From the NCBI GenBank assembly GCA_963824595.1, contig CAWGPY010000005.1, positions 62,001-126,000 on the forward strand: a DNA stretch of 64,000 nucleotides. The letters run 5' to 3'. Shown here piece by piece: positions 8,431 to 17,042 of the stretch. A program made the position numbers and the translations under genes. Every line of letters begins with the position of its first letter. The first letter of the stretch is position 1. The stretch is from Cybelea sp963824595 (GTDB lineage: Bacteria > Vulcanimicrobiota > Vulcanimicrobiia > Vulcanimicrobiales > Vulcanimicrobiaceae). The notes under the pieces were generated by a model that worked only from the letters and a program-made list of their open reading frames with translations, was not told the DNA's origin and ran no database searches.

Positions 8431-8564
8431 CCGATGCCCCACGACTCGGACGCTCGTCGGCCACATCCATGTGGCCTCCTGCTCCGCCGCTTTTCCGCAA
8501 CACCAAAGGAATACGACATCCTGTCTTTTGCGGAAAAGTCGGAGGCCTCGCTGTGGGGCATCGG
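8431..8564 (+). ncRNA. candidate structured RNA element, copy 1
   Basis: 134 bases bounded by a perfect 12-bp inverted repeat (CCGATGCCCCAC at 8431-8442, complement at 8553-8564). Inside are a perfect 8-bp hairpin at 8459-8476 (GGCCACAT-CC-ATGTGGCC) and an 11-bp stem pairing 8490-8500 with 8528-8538. The single-stranded core GACGCTCGTC, then CTCCTGCT, then GAAAAGTC is shared with the copy at 36932-37096 on the other strand, whereas stem sequences differ but still pair. It lies between the GH130 stop and the next start. Orientation is inferred from both copies being 3' of a same-strand gene. No known RNA family recognised. Confidence 0.6.
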
Positions 8565-8591
8565 GACTGCTTCAGGCTCCATACGCTCGCT

Positions 8592-9074
8592 ATGGTGAAA
8601 TATTTGTTGTTGTCGGCCGCGATCGTCCTCGGTATCGGCATCATCGTCGCAGGTTGGGTGAACCGCGATCTCATTCGCATCAAGATCGCGTCGGTCTACG
8701 CGCGCGTTCCGGCAAAGCCGGGCGGCGCGAGCGGCGCGCAGGCCGGGCCGAACGGCGCGCTGCGGGGCGACGCCCCGTGGGCGCTCTCCGCTCTGCCGGA
8801 GTGCCTCACGCAGACGTCCGAATCGAACGGGCCGAGCGCCTACGTACGGACGCACCTGCCGGCGGGGGCGACCGAGATTGTGCCGCCGGCAACCTTGGTG
8901 TATGGTGATTGCAATATTCGGATCGTCGGCGAGGAGGCGTACGTCGTGCGCGGATCCGACCGGCTCCGAATTCCGCCCCGCGTGCGATTCTACCGTGCGG
9001 ACGGCCTCCTCGCGCTCGTCCGCGAGACGTCCGGCGGTGCCGAGCTGCGGGTCTATCAACCGGCGCGACGATAA
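8592..9074 (+). CDS. single-pass membrane protein, unknown function
   Basis: 160 residues: an N-terminal signal-anchor helix (VKYLLLSAAIVLGIGIIVAG), a linker rich in Gly, Ala and Pro near 40-60, then an extracytoplasmic domain with two cysteines (LPECLTQ, YGDCNIR) that could form a disulfide. An open frame extends upstream through the structured element, but I choose this ATG because the membrane anchor begins here. The stop overlaps the prfC start (TAATG), so it is co-translated with release factor 3. Function not recognised. Confidence 0.75.
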   Translation: MVKYLLLSAAIVLGIGIIVAGWVNRDLIRIKIASVYARVPAKPGGASGAQAGPNGALRGDAPWALSALPECLTQTSESNGPSAYVRTHLPAGATEIVPPATLVYGDCNIRIVGEEAYVVRGSDRLRIPPRVRFYRADGLLALVRETSGGAELRVYQPARR

Positions 9075-10678
9075 TGGAAACGCAAACGATATCCGAACAG
9101 GTCAACCGGCGGCGAACGTTCGCGATCATATCGCATCCCGACGCGGGCAAGACGACGCTCACGGAAAAGCTGCTCCTCTACGGCGGCGCCATTCACGTCG
9201 CCGGTCAGGTGTCGGCGCGCAAGCGGCAGCGCCAGGCGACCAGCGATTGGATGGCGCTCGAGCGCGAGCGCGGCATCTCGATCACGTCGACGGTGCTCCA
9301 GTTCCCGTACTCCGGCTACACGATCAACCTGCTCGACACGCCGGGCCACCAAGACTTCGGCGAGGACACCTATCGCACGCTGCTCGCCGCCGACAGCGCC
9401 GTGATGCTGATCGACGCCGCCAAGGGCGTCGAGCCGCAGACGCGCAAGCTGTTTGCGATCTGCCGCGAGCGCGGAATTCCGCTCTTCACCTTCATGAACA
9501 AGCTCGATCGCCCGAGCCGCGACCCGCTGGAGCTGCTCGACGAGCTGGAGAGCGTGCTCGGGATCGGCGCCTTTCCGATGAACTGGCCGCTGGGCAGCGG
9601 CGACGATTTCCACGGAGTCTACGACCGGCGCACGCACACGGTGCACCGCTTCGAGCGCGCCGCCCACGGCGCCACCCGCGCCGCGGTCTCGTTCACCGAC
9701 GCGGCCGACCCCAAGCTGCGCGAGCTCGTGAGCGACGTCGTATTCGAGCAGTTTCACGAGGGCATCGAGCTGCTCGACGGAGCGGGCGAGCAGTTCGACC
9801 GCGAGGCGATGCTGCGCGGCGAGATCACGCCGGTCTTCTTCGGGAGCGCCGTGACGAATTTCGGAGTGCAGCTCTTCCTCGACGAGTTCGTCGAGTTGGC
9901 GCCGCCGCCGGCGCCGCGCGCCGGGATCGATCCGGCGGCGGAGTCGTTCAGCGGATTCGTCTTCAAGATCCAGGCGAACATGGATCCCCGCCATCGCGAT
10001 CGCGTCGCGTTCGTGCGCGTATGCTCGGGCAAATTCGCGCGCGACATGACGGTGCGCAACGCCCGCACGGGCGCATCGGTGCGCCTCTCGCGCGCGATGC
10101 GGCTCTTCGCGGACGACCGCGAGTCGCTCGACGTGGCCTACGCGGGCGACGTCGTGGGGCTTGCCAACCCGGGCGCCTTCGCGATCGGCGACAGTCTTTA
10201 CGAAGGCACGCCCGTGACCTTCCCGCCGATCCCGGCCTTCGCCCCGGAACATTTCGCGGCGATCCGGAGTATCGACACGGCAGGTTACAAAGCGTTTGGA
10301 AAGGGCATTTCGCAGTTGCGTGAAGAGGGCGCCGTGCAGGTCTTCTATCCGTGGGGCACGCCGCGGACCGAGCCGATTCTCGGGGCCGTCGGCGAGCTCC
10401 AATTCGAGGTGGCGAAGTATCGCCTCGAATCGGAATACAACGTGAAGACCGCGCTGACGACGCTCGGATGCACGCTGGCACTGCACGTCGAGGGCGACGC
10501 CGATGCGGTCGCGCGCGCGCAGCTCCCGTCGAACGCCCGGTTGGTCGAGGACTGGGCCGGACGGCCGGTGGCGCTCTTCGAGAGCGAGTGGAGCGTGCGT
10601 TTGGCGCGGGAGTGGAATCCGCAGCTCGCCTTCGTTGCTTTCTCCGCGCAGACGGGCGAGGAGGCTCTGGCATCGTGA
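9074..10678 (+). CDS. prfC: peptide chain release factor 3
   Basis: 534-residue translational GTPase that recycles RF1/RF2 from the ribosome after termination. G1 is SHPDAGKTTLTEKLL at about 20-34, the switch region includes ERERGISITSTVLQF, G3 is DTPGHQDF near 86 and G4 is NKLD near 140. After the G domain come a beta-barrel domain and an RF3-type C-terminal domain (QFEVAKYRLESEYNV). The G1 sequence with serine (SHPDAGKT) and overall length distinguish it from EF-G. ATG overlaps the previous stop. Confidence 0.95.
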   Translation: METQTISEQVNRRRTFAIISHPDAGKTTLTEKLLLYGGAIHVAGQVSARKRQRQATSDWMALERERGISITSTVLQFPYSGYTINLLDTPGHQDFGEDTYRTLLAADSAVMLIDAAKGVEPQTRKLFAICRERGIPLFTFMNKLDRPSRDPLELLDELESVLGIGAFPMNWPLGSGDDFHGVYDRRTHTVHRFERAAHGATRAAVSFTDAADPKLRELVSDVVFEQFHEGIELLDGAGEQFDREAMLRGEITPVFFGSAVTNFGVQLFLDEFVELAPPPAPRAGIDPAAESFSGFVFKIQANMDPRHRDRVAFVRVCSGKFARDMTVRNARTGASVRLSRAMRLFADDRESLDVAYAGDVVGLANPGAFAIGDSLYEGTPVTFPPIPAFAPEHFAAIRSIDTAGYKAFGKGISQLREEGAVQVFYPWGTPRTEPILGAVGELQFEVAKYRLESEYNVKTALTTLGCTLALHVEGDADAVARAQLPSNARLVEDWAGRPVALFESEWSVRLAREWNPQLAFVAFSAQTGEEALAS

Positions 10679-11037
10679 ACGTATCGAAGGCGCTCGCGCT
10701 CGCGGCGGTGGCCGCGCTGCTCGCGGGCTGCTCGTTTCAGAACCGCAACGAACGGGAGGCCGAGCGCATCACGCGCGCGGTGATCGCGAACGACCTATCC
10801 CCCGTGCAGGGCGACATCGGCAAAAACGTGGCGATCACGCGGGTGCAGATCGCGCAGTGGTCCGACGAGCTCAACGCGCAGGGCAAGCTGCTCTCCGTCA
10901 AGGAGACGACGGCCGCCTGCGAGGCGGGCTGGCACTGCTTCGACGTGAAGTTCCAAAAGCACGCGTACGTCGAGCGCATGCGCCTCGACGAGAACGGGAA
11001 AGTAGTCAACTGGAACTTTCACATGGCGTCCACGTAA
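10675..11037 (+). CDS. small predicted lipoprotein
   Basis: 120 residues. GTG start overlapping the prfC stop (GTGA). Signal with lipobox LLAGC (cysteine about residue 19), then a soluble domain: ERITRAVIANDLSPVQGDI, a cysteine pair in AACEAGWHCFDVKF, and VNWNFHM at the end. The shape resembles small NTF2- or DUF-type secreted domains, but I do not recognise the family. Expressed as part of the prfC transcript. Confidence 0.75.
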   Translation: MNVSKALALAAVAALLAGCSFQNRNEREAERITRAVIANDLSPVQGDIGKNVAITRVQIAQWSDELNAQGKLLSVKETTAACEAGWHCFDVKFQKHAYVERMRLDENGKVVNWNFHMAST

Positions 11038-12014
11038 CCGGCGCGGACGTCCGCGCGGCGGCGCGGCTGCTCGCCGGCGTCGCGCACCGGACGCCCGTCG
11101 TGAGCTCGCGAACGCTCGACGAACGCTGCGGCGCGCGGGTCTTCGTGAAGTGCGAGAACCTTCAGCGCATGGGCGCGTTCAAGTTTCGCGGCGCGTATAA
11201 TTTCTTGTCGTCGCTTTCGCCGGAGGAGCGGGGACGCGGCGTCGTCGCGTTTTCGAGCGGCAATCACGCCCAGGGAGTGGCGCTCGCGGCGCGCCTGCTC
11301 GGCATTCCCGCGACGATCGTGATGCCGTACGACGTGCCCGCGGTCAAGCTGGCCGCCACGCGCGAGTACGGCGCGGACGTCGTGCATTACGAGCGCGAAC
11401 GCTCGCATCGCGAGGAGATCGCGCGCGCCGTGGCCGCGGAGCGCGGCGCCACCGTGGTGCCGCCCTTCGACGACCCGCGCATCGTCGCAGGCGCCGGAAC
11501 GGCGGCGCTGGAGCTGCTGGAAGACGCCGAGCCGCTCGACGCGATCGTGGTGCCGGTGGGCGGCGGCGGATTGATGAGCGGCACGGCGATCGCCGCGCGC
11601 TCCGTCGACCCCAAGACCGCCATCTACGGCGTCGAGCCGCGTGCCGGCGACGACTTCGCGCAGTCGCTCGCCCGGGGCGAGCGCGTCTCCATCCCGGTGC
11701 CGAAGACGATTGCCGACGGGCTGCAGACGACGTCGGGCAGCGATCTGACCTTCGCCATCGCGCGCGAACACGGGTGCACCGTCGTCACCGTGACCGACGA
11801 CGAACTGCGCGCGGCGATGCGATTCGCGTTCGAACGGATGAAGCTCGTGGTCGAGCCGAGCGGGGCCGCGCCACTCGCCGCGCTGCTGCACGGACGCATC
11901 CCGGGCATCGCCGGCAAGCGCGTCGGTGCGATCGTCAGCGGCGGAAACGTCGACCCCGTCCGCTACGGCGAGCTATTGCGCGACGATGTTTCCGCAGGCG
12001 ACGTACTTGCCTAA
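11010..12014 (+). CDS. threonine dehydratase / serine-threonine ammonia-lyase family (start uncertain)
   Basis: Fold-type II PLP enzyme that deaminates threonine or serine to 2-ketobutyrate or pyruvate. Visible are the PLP-lysine motif GAFKFRGAYN, the asparagine loop SSGNHAQGVALA, the glycine-rich phosphate loop VPVGGGGLMSG and the late SGGNVD. There is no C-terminal ACT domain, so it is the short catabolic (TdcB-like) form. Homology begins at about base 11034 (GADVRAAARLLAGVAHRTPV), but the only nearby start is a non-standard CTG at 11010; the first ATG/GTG/TTG inside is GTG 11100, which would remove a conserved stretch. Confidence 0.85.
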   Translation: MELSHGVHVTGADVRAAARLLAGVAHRTPVVSSRTLDERCGARVFVKCENLQRMGAFKFRGAYNFLSSLSPEERGRGVVAFSSGNHAQGVALAARLLGIPATIVMPYDVPAVKLAATREYGADVVHYERERSHREEIARAVAAERGATVVPPFDDPRIVAGAGTAALELLEDAEPLDAIVVPVGGGGLMSGTAIAARSVDPKTAIYGVEPRAGDDFAQSLARGERVSIPVPKTIADGLQTTSGSDLTFAIAREHGCTVVTVTDDELRAAMRFAFERMKLVVEPSGAAPLAALLHGRIPGIAGKRVGAIVSGGNVDPVRYGELLRDDVSAGDVLA

Positions 12015-12380
12015 ATTCGCCGCGCTTTCGTGAACGTTGATCGCCGTCGGATTGGCGAGGAGCGCGTCGATGGTCGTTCCTTTCACGACGGTCGTCGAGT
12101 TGCCCGCGACGACGTTCGTGAGCGGGTTGGCCACGCCGCCGAGGTCGCTGCACGTGCCCGAGTGGATGTGCGCGGGCTGCGGGGTCGCCGGCGCACCCTT
12201 GAGCGCGACGACGACGCTCACGTCGGGCCCGACCTGCGTCAGCGTCGCCGTTCCGCTCTCGCCGGAGCCGTTCTGTTCGGCCAGCGTAACGGTTAACGTC
12301 GAGGTCGCCGCACCCGCGGAGGCCGACTGACAGAACGCGGCCACGACCAGCGTCGCGAGCATGAGGCTGAGGCGTTTCAT
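11973..12380 (-). CDS. secreted CHRD-like domain protein
   Basis: 135 residues with a clear Sec signal peptide (MKRLSLMLATLVVAAFCQSASA, cleavage near 22) and a single small beta domain. The AHIHSGTC segment and the regular beta pattern resemble CHRD domains, which are found in extracellular proteins; two cysteines (GTCSD and VACGN) may form a disulfide. SD AAAGGA sits upstream of the ATG. The 3' end overlaps the convergent threonine dehydratase gene by 42 bases. Molecular role unknown. Confidence 0.75.
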   Translation of the reverse strand: MKRLSLMLATLVVAAFCQSASAGAATSTLTVTLAEQNGSGESGTATLTQVGPDVSVVVALKGAPATPQPAHIHSGTCSDLGGVANPLTNVVAGNSTTVVKGTTIDALLANPTAINVHESAANLGKYVACGNIVAQ

Positions 12381-12405
12381 AGGTGTCCTTTCGCCGGGAG
12401 AGAGA

Positions 12406-15333
12406 TCATGGGCGCGCTTCTTTCGCCCCCACGAGGGCCCGAACCGCTTCGACGGCCTGCTCGGTGGGCGCGGCGTCGGCGCCCTCGATGGTATCCAGCA
12501 GGAACGCCGCCCTGGCGTTGAGCGTGCCGTCGCCGCGCGCGTAGCTGCGATCCATCAGCGCCGTCAGCTGCCGCGCGAGCTCGTACTGCTGCTGCAGTGC
12601 GCCGGCGGAGATCGCGACGCGCGGATCCATCTTCACCTCCAGCGTTCGTCGTTGCGTGGTGCCGTCCACGTCGAGGCGAACGGTGTAGCGCCCGGGCACG
12701 ACGAGCGGGCCTTCGGGCACGCGCGGCGTGTCGTGCGGCACGGCCGAGATGGGCAAGTCTTGCGCGAGCGCCCGTGGCGGCGCCTCGCGCAGGTCCCACA
12801 CGAAGCGGTGCATTCCCGCGCCGGCCGGCAGCGCCGCGAACGGCCGCTCCCAGTACGCGGGCTTGTCGAGATGCGGAATCGGCGGCGGCGGCGCGTCGTC
12901 GCTCGCGTAGCGGCGAACGAGCCGGCCCGACGAGTCGTAGAACGACAGGACGACGCGGTGCGCCGGCGACGCGAGCGCGTAATCCACGATGGCTCCCGCC
13001 GGGGGATTCTCGCCGGCCGGCTCGTCGGGCGGCAGCGGCGTGTCGGTGTTGGTGCTTCTACGCACGCGATACGCGAGCGCCGGCGAGAACAGGTGCACCA
13101 TTTCGGGCTTTGCAAGCGCTGCCGTAACACCCAACGCACGCGCCAGTTCGCGCAGCGGCTCGACGTCGCTGAGGATCCAGAATCCGCGTCCGTGCGTCGC
13201 GACGATGGCGTCGCCGTCGTGCACGATCAGGTCGCGCACGGACGTGTGGGGCAGATCGAGCTGCAGCGACTGCCAGTGCGCACCGAAGTCGAACGACGCG
13301 TAGACGCCGTTTTCGGTCGCGGCGTAGAGCAGGTTCGGCTCGACCGGGTCTTGGCGAACAGCGTTGACCGGCTGCATCGGCAGGCCGTCCACGGCGAGGC
13401 GCCACGTCGCGCCGCCGTCGCGCGTGATGTAGACGTACGGGCGCAGGTCGTCGAGGCGAAACCGGTTTACGGCGACGAAGGCCGTGTTGTCATCGAATCG
13501 CGACGCATCGATCTGTGCGATCTTGCTCCAGGGGGTCAGCGCGGGCGGCGTGACGTTCTTCCAGTGGACGCGCGTCGAGCCCGGCGTTGCGTCGCGCGTC
13601 AACCAGACGAGCCCGTCGTCGGTGCCCGCCCAGATCGTGCCCGCGCGCACGTACGACGGCGCCAGCGCGTACACGACGCCGCGGTGGCCGCCGCCTTGCG
13701 GATCGTCGGCTTCGAACGCGCGGATCTCGGCCGGCACCGCGCCCTTCTCGCGCGTCAGGTCGGGGCTGATGACCTTCCAGCTGTGACCGCCGTTCTCGGT
13801 CGCGAACACCACGTTGGCGCCGAAGTACAGGCGGTGTTGGTCGAAGCGATCGAAGGCAAGCGGCTCGGTGCGAACCGTGCGGAAGCGCTTCGACGGCAGC
13901 GCGATGGGCGAGACCTCTTGCTGCTGCGTCGTGCGCTCGTCGAACCGCTCGACCTTCCCACCGTAGAACACGCCGGCGTACAGGGGATCGGGAACGACGT
14001 ACCCGTACTCTTGCGCTCCCGCCGTGTACCAGTCGCGCTGCGTGGTCATCCCCCAGTCGCCGCGGCTGAGCACGCAGGCGGAGCCGCTCTCCTGCTGACC
14101 GCCGCAGACCCGATACGGAAACCGGTCGTCCGCGTTGACGTGAAACATCTGCGCCGTCGGCTGGTTGTACCACGAGCTCCAGGTGGCGCCGCCGTCCACC
14201 GAGATCGTCGCGCCCTGATCGGCGGCGAAGGCGATGATGGCGCCGTCGCGAGGATTGACCCACACCTTGTGATAGTCGTCGCCGCCGGGCGCGCCTTTGA
14301 ACGGCACCAGCGTCCTTCCGCCGTCCGTCGAGCGATACGCCGACGTGTTCGTCAAATAGACGGTCTGCGGATCGCGCGGGTCGACCGCAAGCGAGACGAG
14401 GTCGTCGCCGCGCTGCGCGATCTCGTCTTCGGCGTTGACGCGAGCGAAATGGACGCCGGCGTCGTCGCTGCGATAGAGCGCCCCCGCGTCGTCGCCCTTG
14501 GCCTCGACGTCGGCATACGCGTACACGACATTCGAGTTGCTCGGCGCGATCGCGACTTCGGAGCGCCCGATGCGGCGCGGCAACCCGGCGGCGAGCTTCG
14601 TCCAGGTCGTCCCGCCGTCGGTCGATTTGAAGATGCCGCTGCCCTCGATTTCGAACGAGCCGCCGATCTCCCAGGGCGCCTGACGGGCAGCCCAGAGCGT
14701 GGCGTAGACGACCTGCGGGTTCGCGGGATCGATCGCGACGTCGAACGCGCCGACGTCGTCGTTTTCGTAGAGCACGCGCTGGAAACTCGCGCCGCCGTCG
14801 GCCGAGCGATAGATGCCGCGCTCGGAATTCGCACCGTACGGGTGACCGAGCACGGCGACGAAGAGCCGGTTCGGATCGCGCGGATCGACCGCCATTGCGG
14901 CGATCTGCTGTCCGTCGCGCAGTCCCAGATGCGCCCACGTGCGCCCGCCGTCGGCCGACTTATAAACGCCGTCGCCCACGGCGAGGTCGGGCCGCTGCAA
15001 GCCTTCGCCGCTGCCGGCGTAGACGATCTGCGGATTGCTCGCGGCGACGGCGATCGCGCCGATGGACCCCGTGCCCTCGCGGTCGAAAATCGGCACCCAC
15101 GTGCGGCCCGCATCCTGCGTCTTCCACACGCCGCCGTCGGCAACTCCGATGTAGAACACGTTGGGTTGTTCGGCGACGCCGGCGATCGCGACGGTGCGTC
15201 CGCCGCGCATGGGTCCGACGAAACGCCAGTGCAGCGCGCGGTACAGCGAGGGCGAGACGCCCGCCGCGCGCGCCGGCGCGCCTGCGAACGCGACGAGCGC
15301 GAGCGCGGCCGCTAGCGCGGCGGCGCCCCTCAA
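12406..15333 (-). CDS. secreted VPS10/BNR-repeat beta-propeller protein
   Basis: 975 residues beginning at TTG that overlaps the previous stop (TTGA). The signal peptide is MRGAAALAAALALVAFAGAPARA. The body is two stacked propellers made of Asp-box (BNR) repeats, e.g. VWKTQDAGRTWVP, VYKSADGGRTWAH, YRSADGGASFQ and IFKSTDGGTTWTKL. A C-terminal region (GMHRFVWDLREAPP, RYTVRLDVDG) follows, which is often annotated as VPS10 or glycosyl-hydrolase-like. Paralogous to the tandem pair at 59127 and 62330 in this window. Catalytic activity is not proved by the repeats; an extracellular binding or sialidase-fold role is possible. Confidence 0.88.
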   Translation of the reverse strand: MRGAAALAAALALVAFAGAPARAAGVSPSLYRALHWRFVGPMRGGRTVAIAGVAEQPNVFYIGVADGGVWKTQDAGRTWVPIFDREGTGSIGAIAVAASNPQIVYAGSGEGLQRPDLAVGDGVYKSADGGRTWAHLGLRDGQQIAAMAVDPRDPNRLFVAVLGHPYGANSERGIYRSADGGASFQRVLYENDDVGAFDVAIDPANPQVVYATLWAARQAPWEIGGSFEIEGSGIFKSTDGGTTWTKLAAGLPRRIGRSEVAIAPSNSNVVYAYADVEAKGDDAGALYRSDDAGVHFARVNAEDEIAQRGDDLVSLAVDPRDPQTVYLTNTSAYRSTDGGRTLVPFKGAPGGDDYHKVWVNPRDGAIIAFAADQGATISVDGGATWSSWYNQPTAQMFHVNADDRFPYRVCGGQQESGSACVLSRGDWGMTTQRDWYTAGAQEYGYVVPDPLYAGVFYGGKVERFDERTTQQQEVSPIALPSKRFRTVRTEPLAFDRFDQHRLYFGANVVFATENGGHSWKVISPDLTREKGAVPAEIRAFEADDPQGGGHRGVVYALAPSYVRAGTIWAGTDDGLVWLTRDATPGSTRVHWKNVTPPALTPWSKIAQIDASRFDDNTAFVAVNRFRLDDLRPYVYITRDGGATWRLAVDGLPMQPVNAVRQDPVEPNLLYAATENGVYASFDFGAHWQSLQLDLPHTSVRDLIVHDGDAIVATHGRGFWILSDVEPLRELARALGVTAALAKPEMVHLFSPALAYRVRRSTNTDTPLPPDEPAGENPPAGAIVDYALASPAHRVVLSFYDSSGRLVRRYASDDAPPPPIPHLDKPAYWERPFAALPAGAGMHRFVWDLREAPPRALAQDLPISAVPHDTPRVPEGPLVVPGRYTVRLDVDGTTQRRTLEVKMDPRVAISAGALQQQYELARQLTALMDRSYARGDGTLNARAAFLLDTIEGADAAPTEQAVEAVRALVGAKEARP

Positions 15334-16016
15334 AGCCGTTTGCCGTTGCGCCGGCCGTTCCCGCGGCGCTTGGGCGAGAATGCCGGGCCGATCTTCCACG
15401 ACGTCTTGCGCGGCAGCGACTCGTCGACGTCGGTGCAGCCGATCGGCGTGAAATCGCGGCAGTCGTGCGGGCGCCCCTCGTAGATTCCGCAGTAGTGCCG
15501 GCCGCTGCGGCTGCCCATGAGGAAGACGCACTGGTCGGCCAGCTCGTCTCCGACTTTGCGCAGCCAGCCGACGTGGAAGCCGTCGGCCGACGGCCGGTGG
15601 ACCACGTAGCGGCGCATCGTCTCGTCGTAGCTCATGCCCAGGTGCTCGGCGATGCGCTGCACGTCGGTTTTGCTCACGAACGGCTCGTACCCGCTGCAGC
15701 ATTCCGCGCAGCCGGGCGGGCACGCGACGTTCTCGGGCAGGTCGCGCAGATGCGTTCGCGCCAGCTCGATCACGCGGCGGATAGCGCCGACGAACACCGG
15801 GTCGTCGTTATACTTGTACACCCACTCGCGCTTCGTGATCTCGTTGAGGTTATAATAACGCGTCGTCTTCTCGTCGAACTCGATCGTGATGTGCTCTTCG
15901 TCGATCTCGATTTTATTGACGTGTTCGAGCGGGCGGCTGTCCAGGAGCTCCGGGTGCGTCGGTTGTCCGGTGCGGCGCGCGAACGACCGCAGTTTGGTAA
16001 GATCGATGGTATCCAT
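15330..16016 (-). CDS. YkgJ-family cysteine cluster protein
   Basis: 228 residues with the Zn/Fe-chelating cysteine pattern of the YkgJ (UPF0153) family. The cysteines are in ACPPGCAECCSGYEP (about 133-146), then DQCVFL, HYCGIYEGRPHDCRDFTPIGC. These form a cluster thought to bind metal or Fe-S; family function is unknown. The N-terminal third (LEHVNKIEIDEEHITIEF) is extra to the core domain. ATG start; first gene of a minus-strand pair with the VPS10/BNR protein, whose TTG start overlaps its stop. Divergent from the ROK kinase. Confidence 0.87.
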   Translation of the reverse strand: MDTIDLTKLRSFARRTGQPTHPELLDSRPLEHVNKIEIDEEHITIEFDEKTTRYYNLNEITKREWVYKYNDDPVFVGAIRRVIELARTHLRDLPENVACPPGCAECCSGYEPFVSKTDVQRIAEHLGMSYDETMRRYVVHRPSADGFHVGWLRKVGDELADQCVFLMGSRSGRHYCGIYEGRPHDCRDFTPIGCTDVDESLPRKTSWKIGPAFSPKRRGNGRRNGKRL

Positions 16017-16079
16017 AACCCGGCTTCGATTCCCGCGTCTTGCGGGTACCGCCTGTGCCCGGCGCCAAAGATAGCCGGC

Positions 16080-17042
16080 ATGCGAACGGCTATCGGAGTA
16101 GACCTCGGCGGATCTCACGTCACCGCCGCCGTTGTAACGGAAGACGGTGCCATCCATCGCCAGCACGAGGAAGACCTCGAGGACCTGCGATTCGAAGCCG
16201 TCATCGCGGCGCTCGACGCCACGATCGGGGCGGCGATCAAGGATGCCGGGAGCGTCGTCGCCATCGGCATCGGGTCGCCCGGCAACATCGACGCCGCGTC
16301 CGGTGCGGTGCTCTACAGTCCCAACTTCGGCTGGCAGGACGCGCCGCTCGGCGCGGCGCTGCGGAAGAAGTTCGAACTGCCCGTCTTCGTGGCCAACGAC
16401 GCGCGGTGCGCGACGCTGGGCGAGTACACGTTCGGGATAGGCAAGCAGACGAAGGATTTCGTGCTGCTCACACTCGGCACCGGGATCGGGGGCGGCATCG
16501 TCGCGCGCGGCGAGCTGCTGTTGGGCAGCCACTGGGGCGCCGGCGAGATCGGCCACCACCAGATCCGTCCCACCGCCGGGTTCGTGTGCAGCTGCGGGAA
16601 GATCGGTTGCTTCGAAGCGCAGGCGTCCGGCACCGGACTGATCCGGCACGCGTTCGCGGTCGCTCCGTCGTTCCCGCGCAGCGAACTCCTCGACGTCGGG
16701 CGCGACAAACTGAGCTCGAAGAAGATCCGGCGCGCGGCGCAAGCCGGCGACGGGCACGCGCTCGCTGCCTGGAAGAACTTCATCGGCGACCTCGCCATCG
16801 GACTCGCGAACGTCATCGCGTTCGTGAATCCGCAGATGATTGCGCTGGGAGGCGGCGTGTCGAGCGCCGGCGACTTCATGCTCGACGCCGTACGGCCGCA
16901 AGTGGACGTGCTGACCACGATGGTTCCCAAGGGCACGACCGACATCGTCGTGGCGTCGCTCGGGAACGACGCGGGTCAGGTCGGCGCGGCGACGATGGCG
17001 CTGCGCGGGGGTCTCACGACCGGTGCGGCCGCCACTGCGTAG
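16080..17042 (+). CDS. ROK-family sugar kinase
   Basis: 320 residues. The N-terminal phosphate loop is IGVDLGGSHVTAAVV, followed by SPGNIDAASG and the ROK zinc motif HHQIRPTAGFVCSCGKIGC (histidine plus three cysteines) and LGTGIGGGIV. Such proteins phosphorylate glucose, N-acetylmannosamine or related sugars with ATP; no DNA-binding domain is present, so it is a kinase, not a NagC-type repressor. ATG chosen because the homology starts there; the long open frame upstream is antisense to the VPS10/BNR and YkgJ genes. A hairpin at 16031-16045 lies in the leader. Confidence 0.9.
   Translation: MRTAIGVDLGGSHVTAAVVTEDGAIHRQHEEDLEDLRFEAVIAALDATIGAAIKDAGSVVAIGIGSPGNIDAASGAVLYSPNFGWQDAPLGAALRKKFELPVFVANDARCATLGEYTFGIGKQTKDFVLLTLGTGIGGGIVARGELLLGSHWGAGEIGHHQIRPTAGFVCSCGKIGCFEAQASGTGLIRHAFAVAPSFPRSELLDVGRDKLSSKKIRRAAQAGDGHALAAWKNFIGDLAIGLANVIAFVNPQMIALGGGVSSAGDFMLDAVRPQVDVLTTMVPKGTTDIVVASLGNDAGQVGAATMALRGGLTTGAAATA

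Noticed and set aside
8469..8591. Upstream in-frame extension of the membrane protein at 8592
   Set aside because: It would run through the stems of the structured element, and the 41 extra residues show no pattern; the membrane anchor begins at 8592.
13490..14938. 482-codon minus-strand frame within the VPS10/BNR gene
   Set aside because: Out-of-frame shadow; low-complexity Arg-rich translation, while the other frame has clear Asp boxes.
16017..16046. GGCTTCGATTCCCGC, similar to a tRNA T-arm
   Set aside because: The flanks do not pair as a 5-bp T-stem and no acceptor, D or anticodon arm is present.
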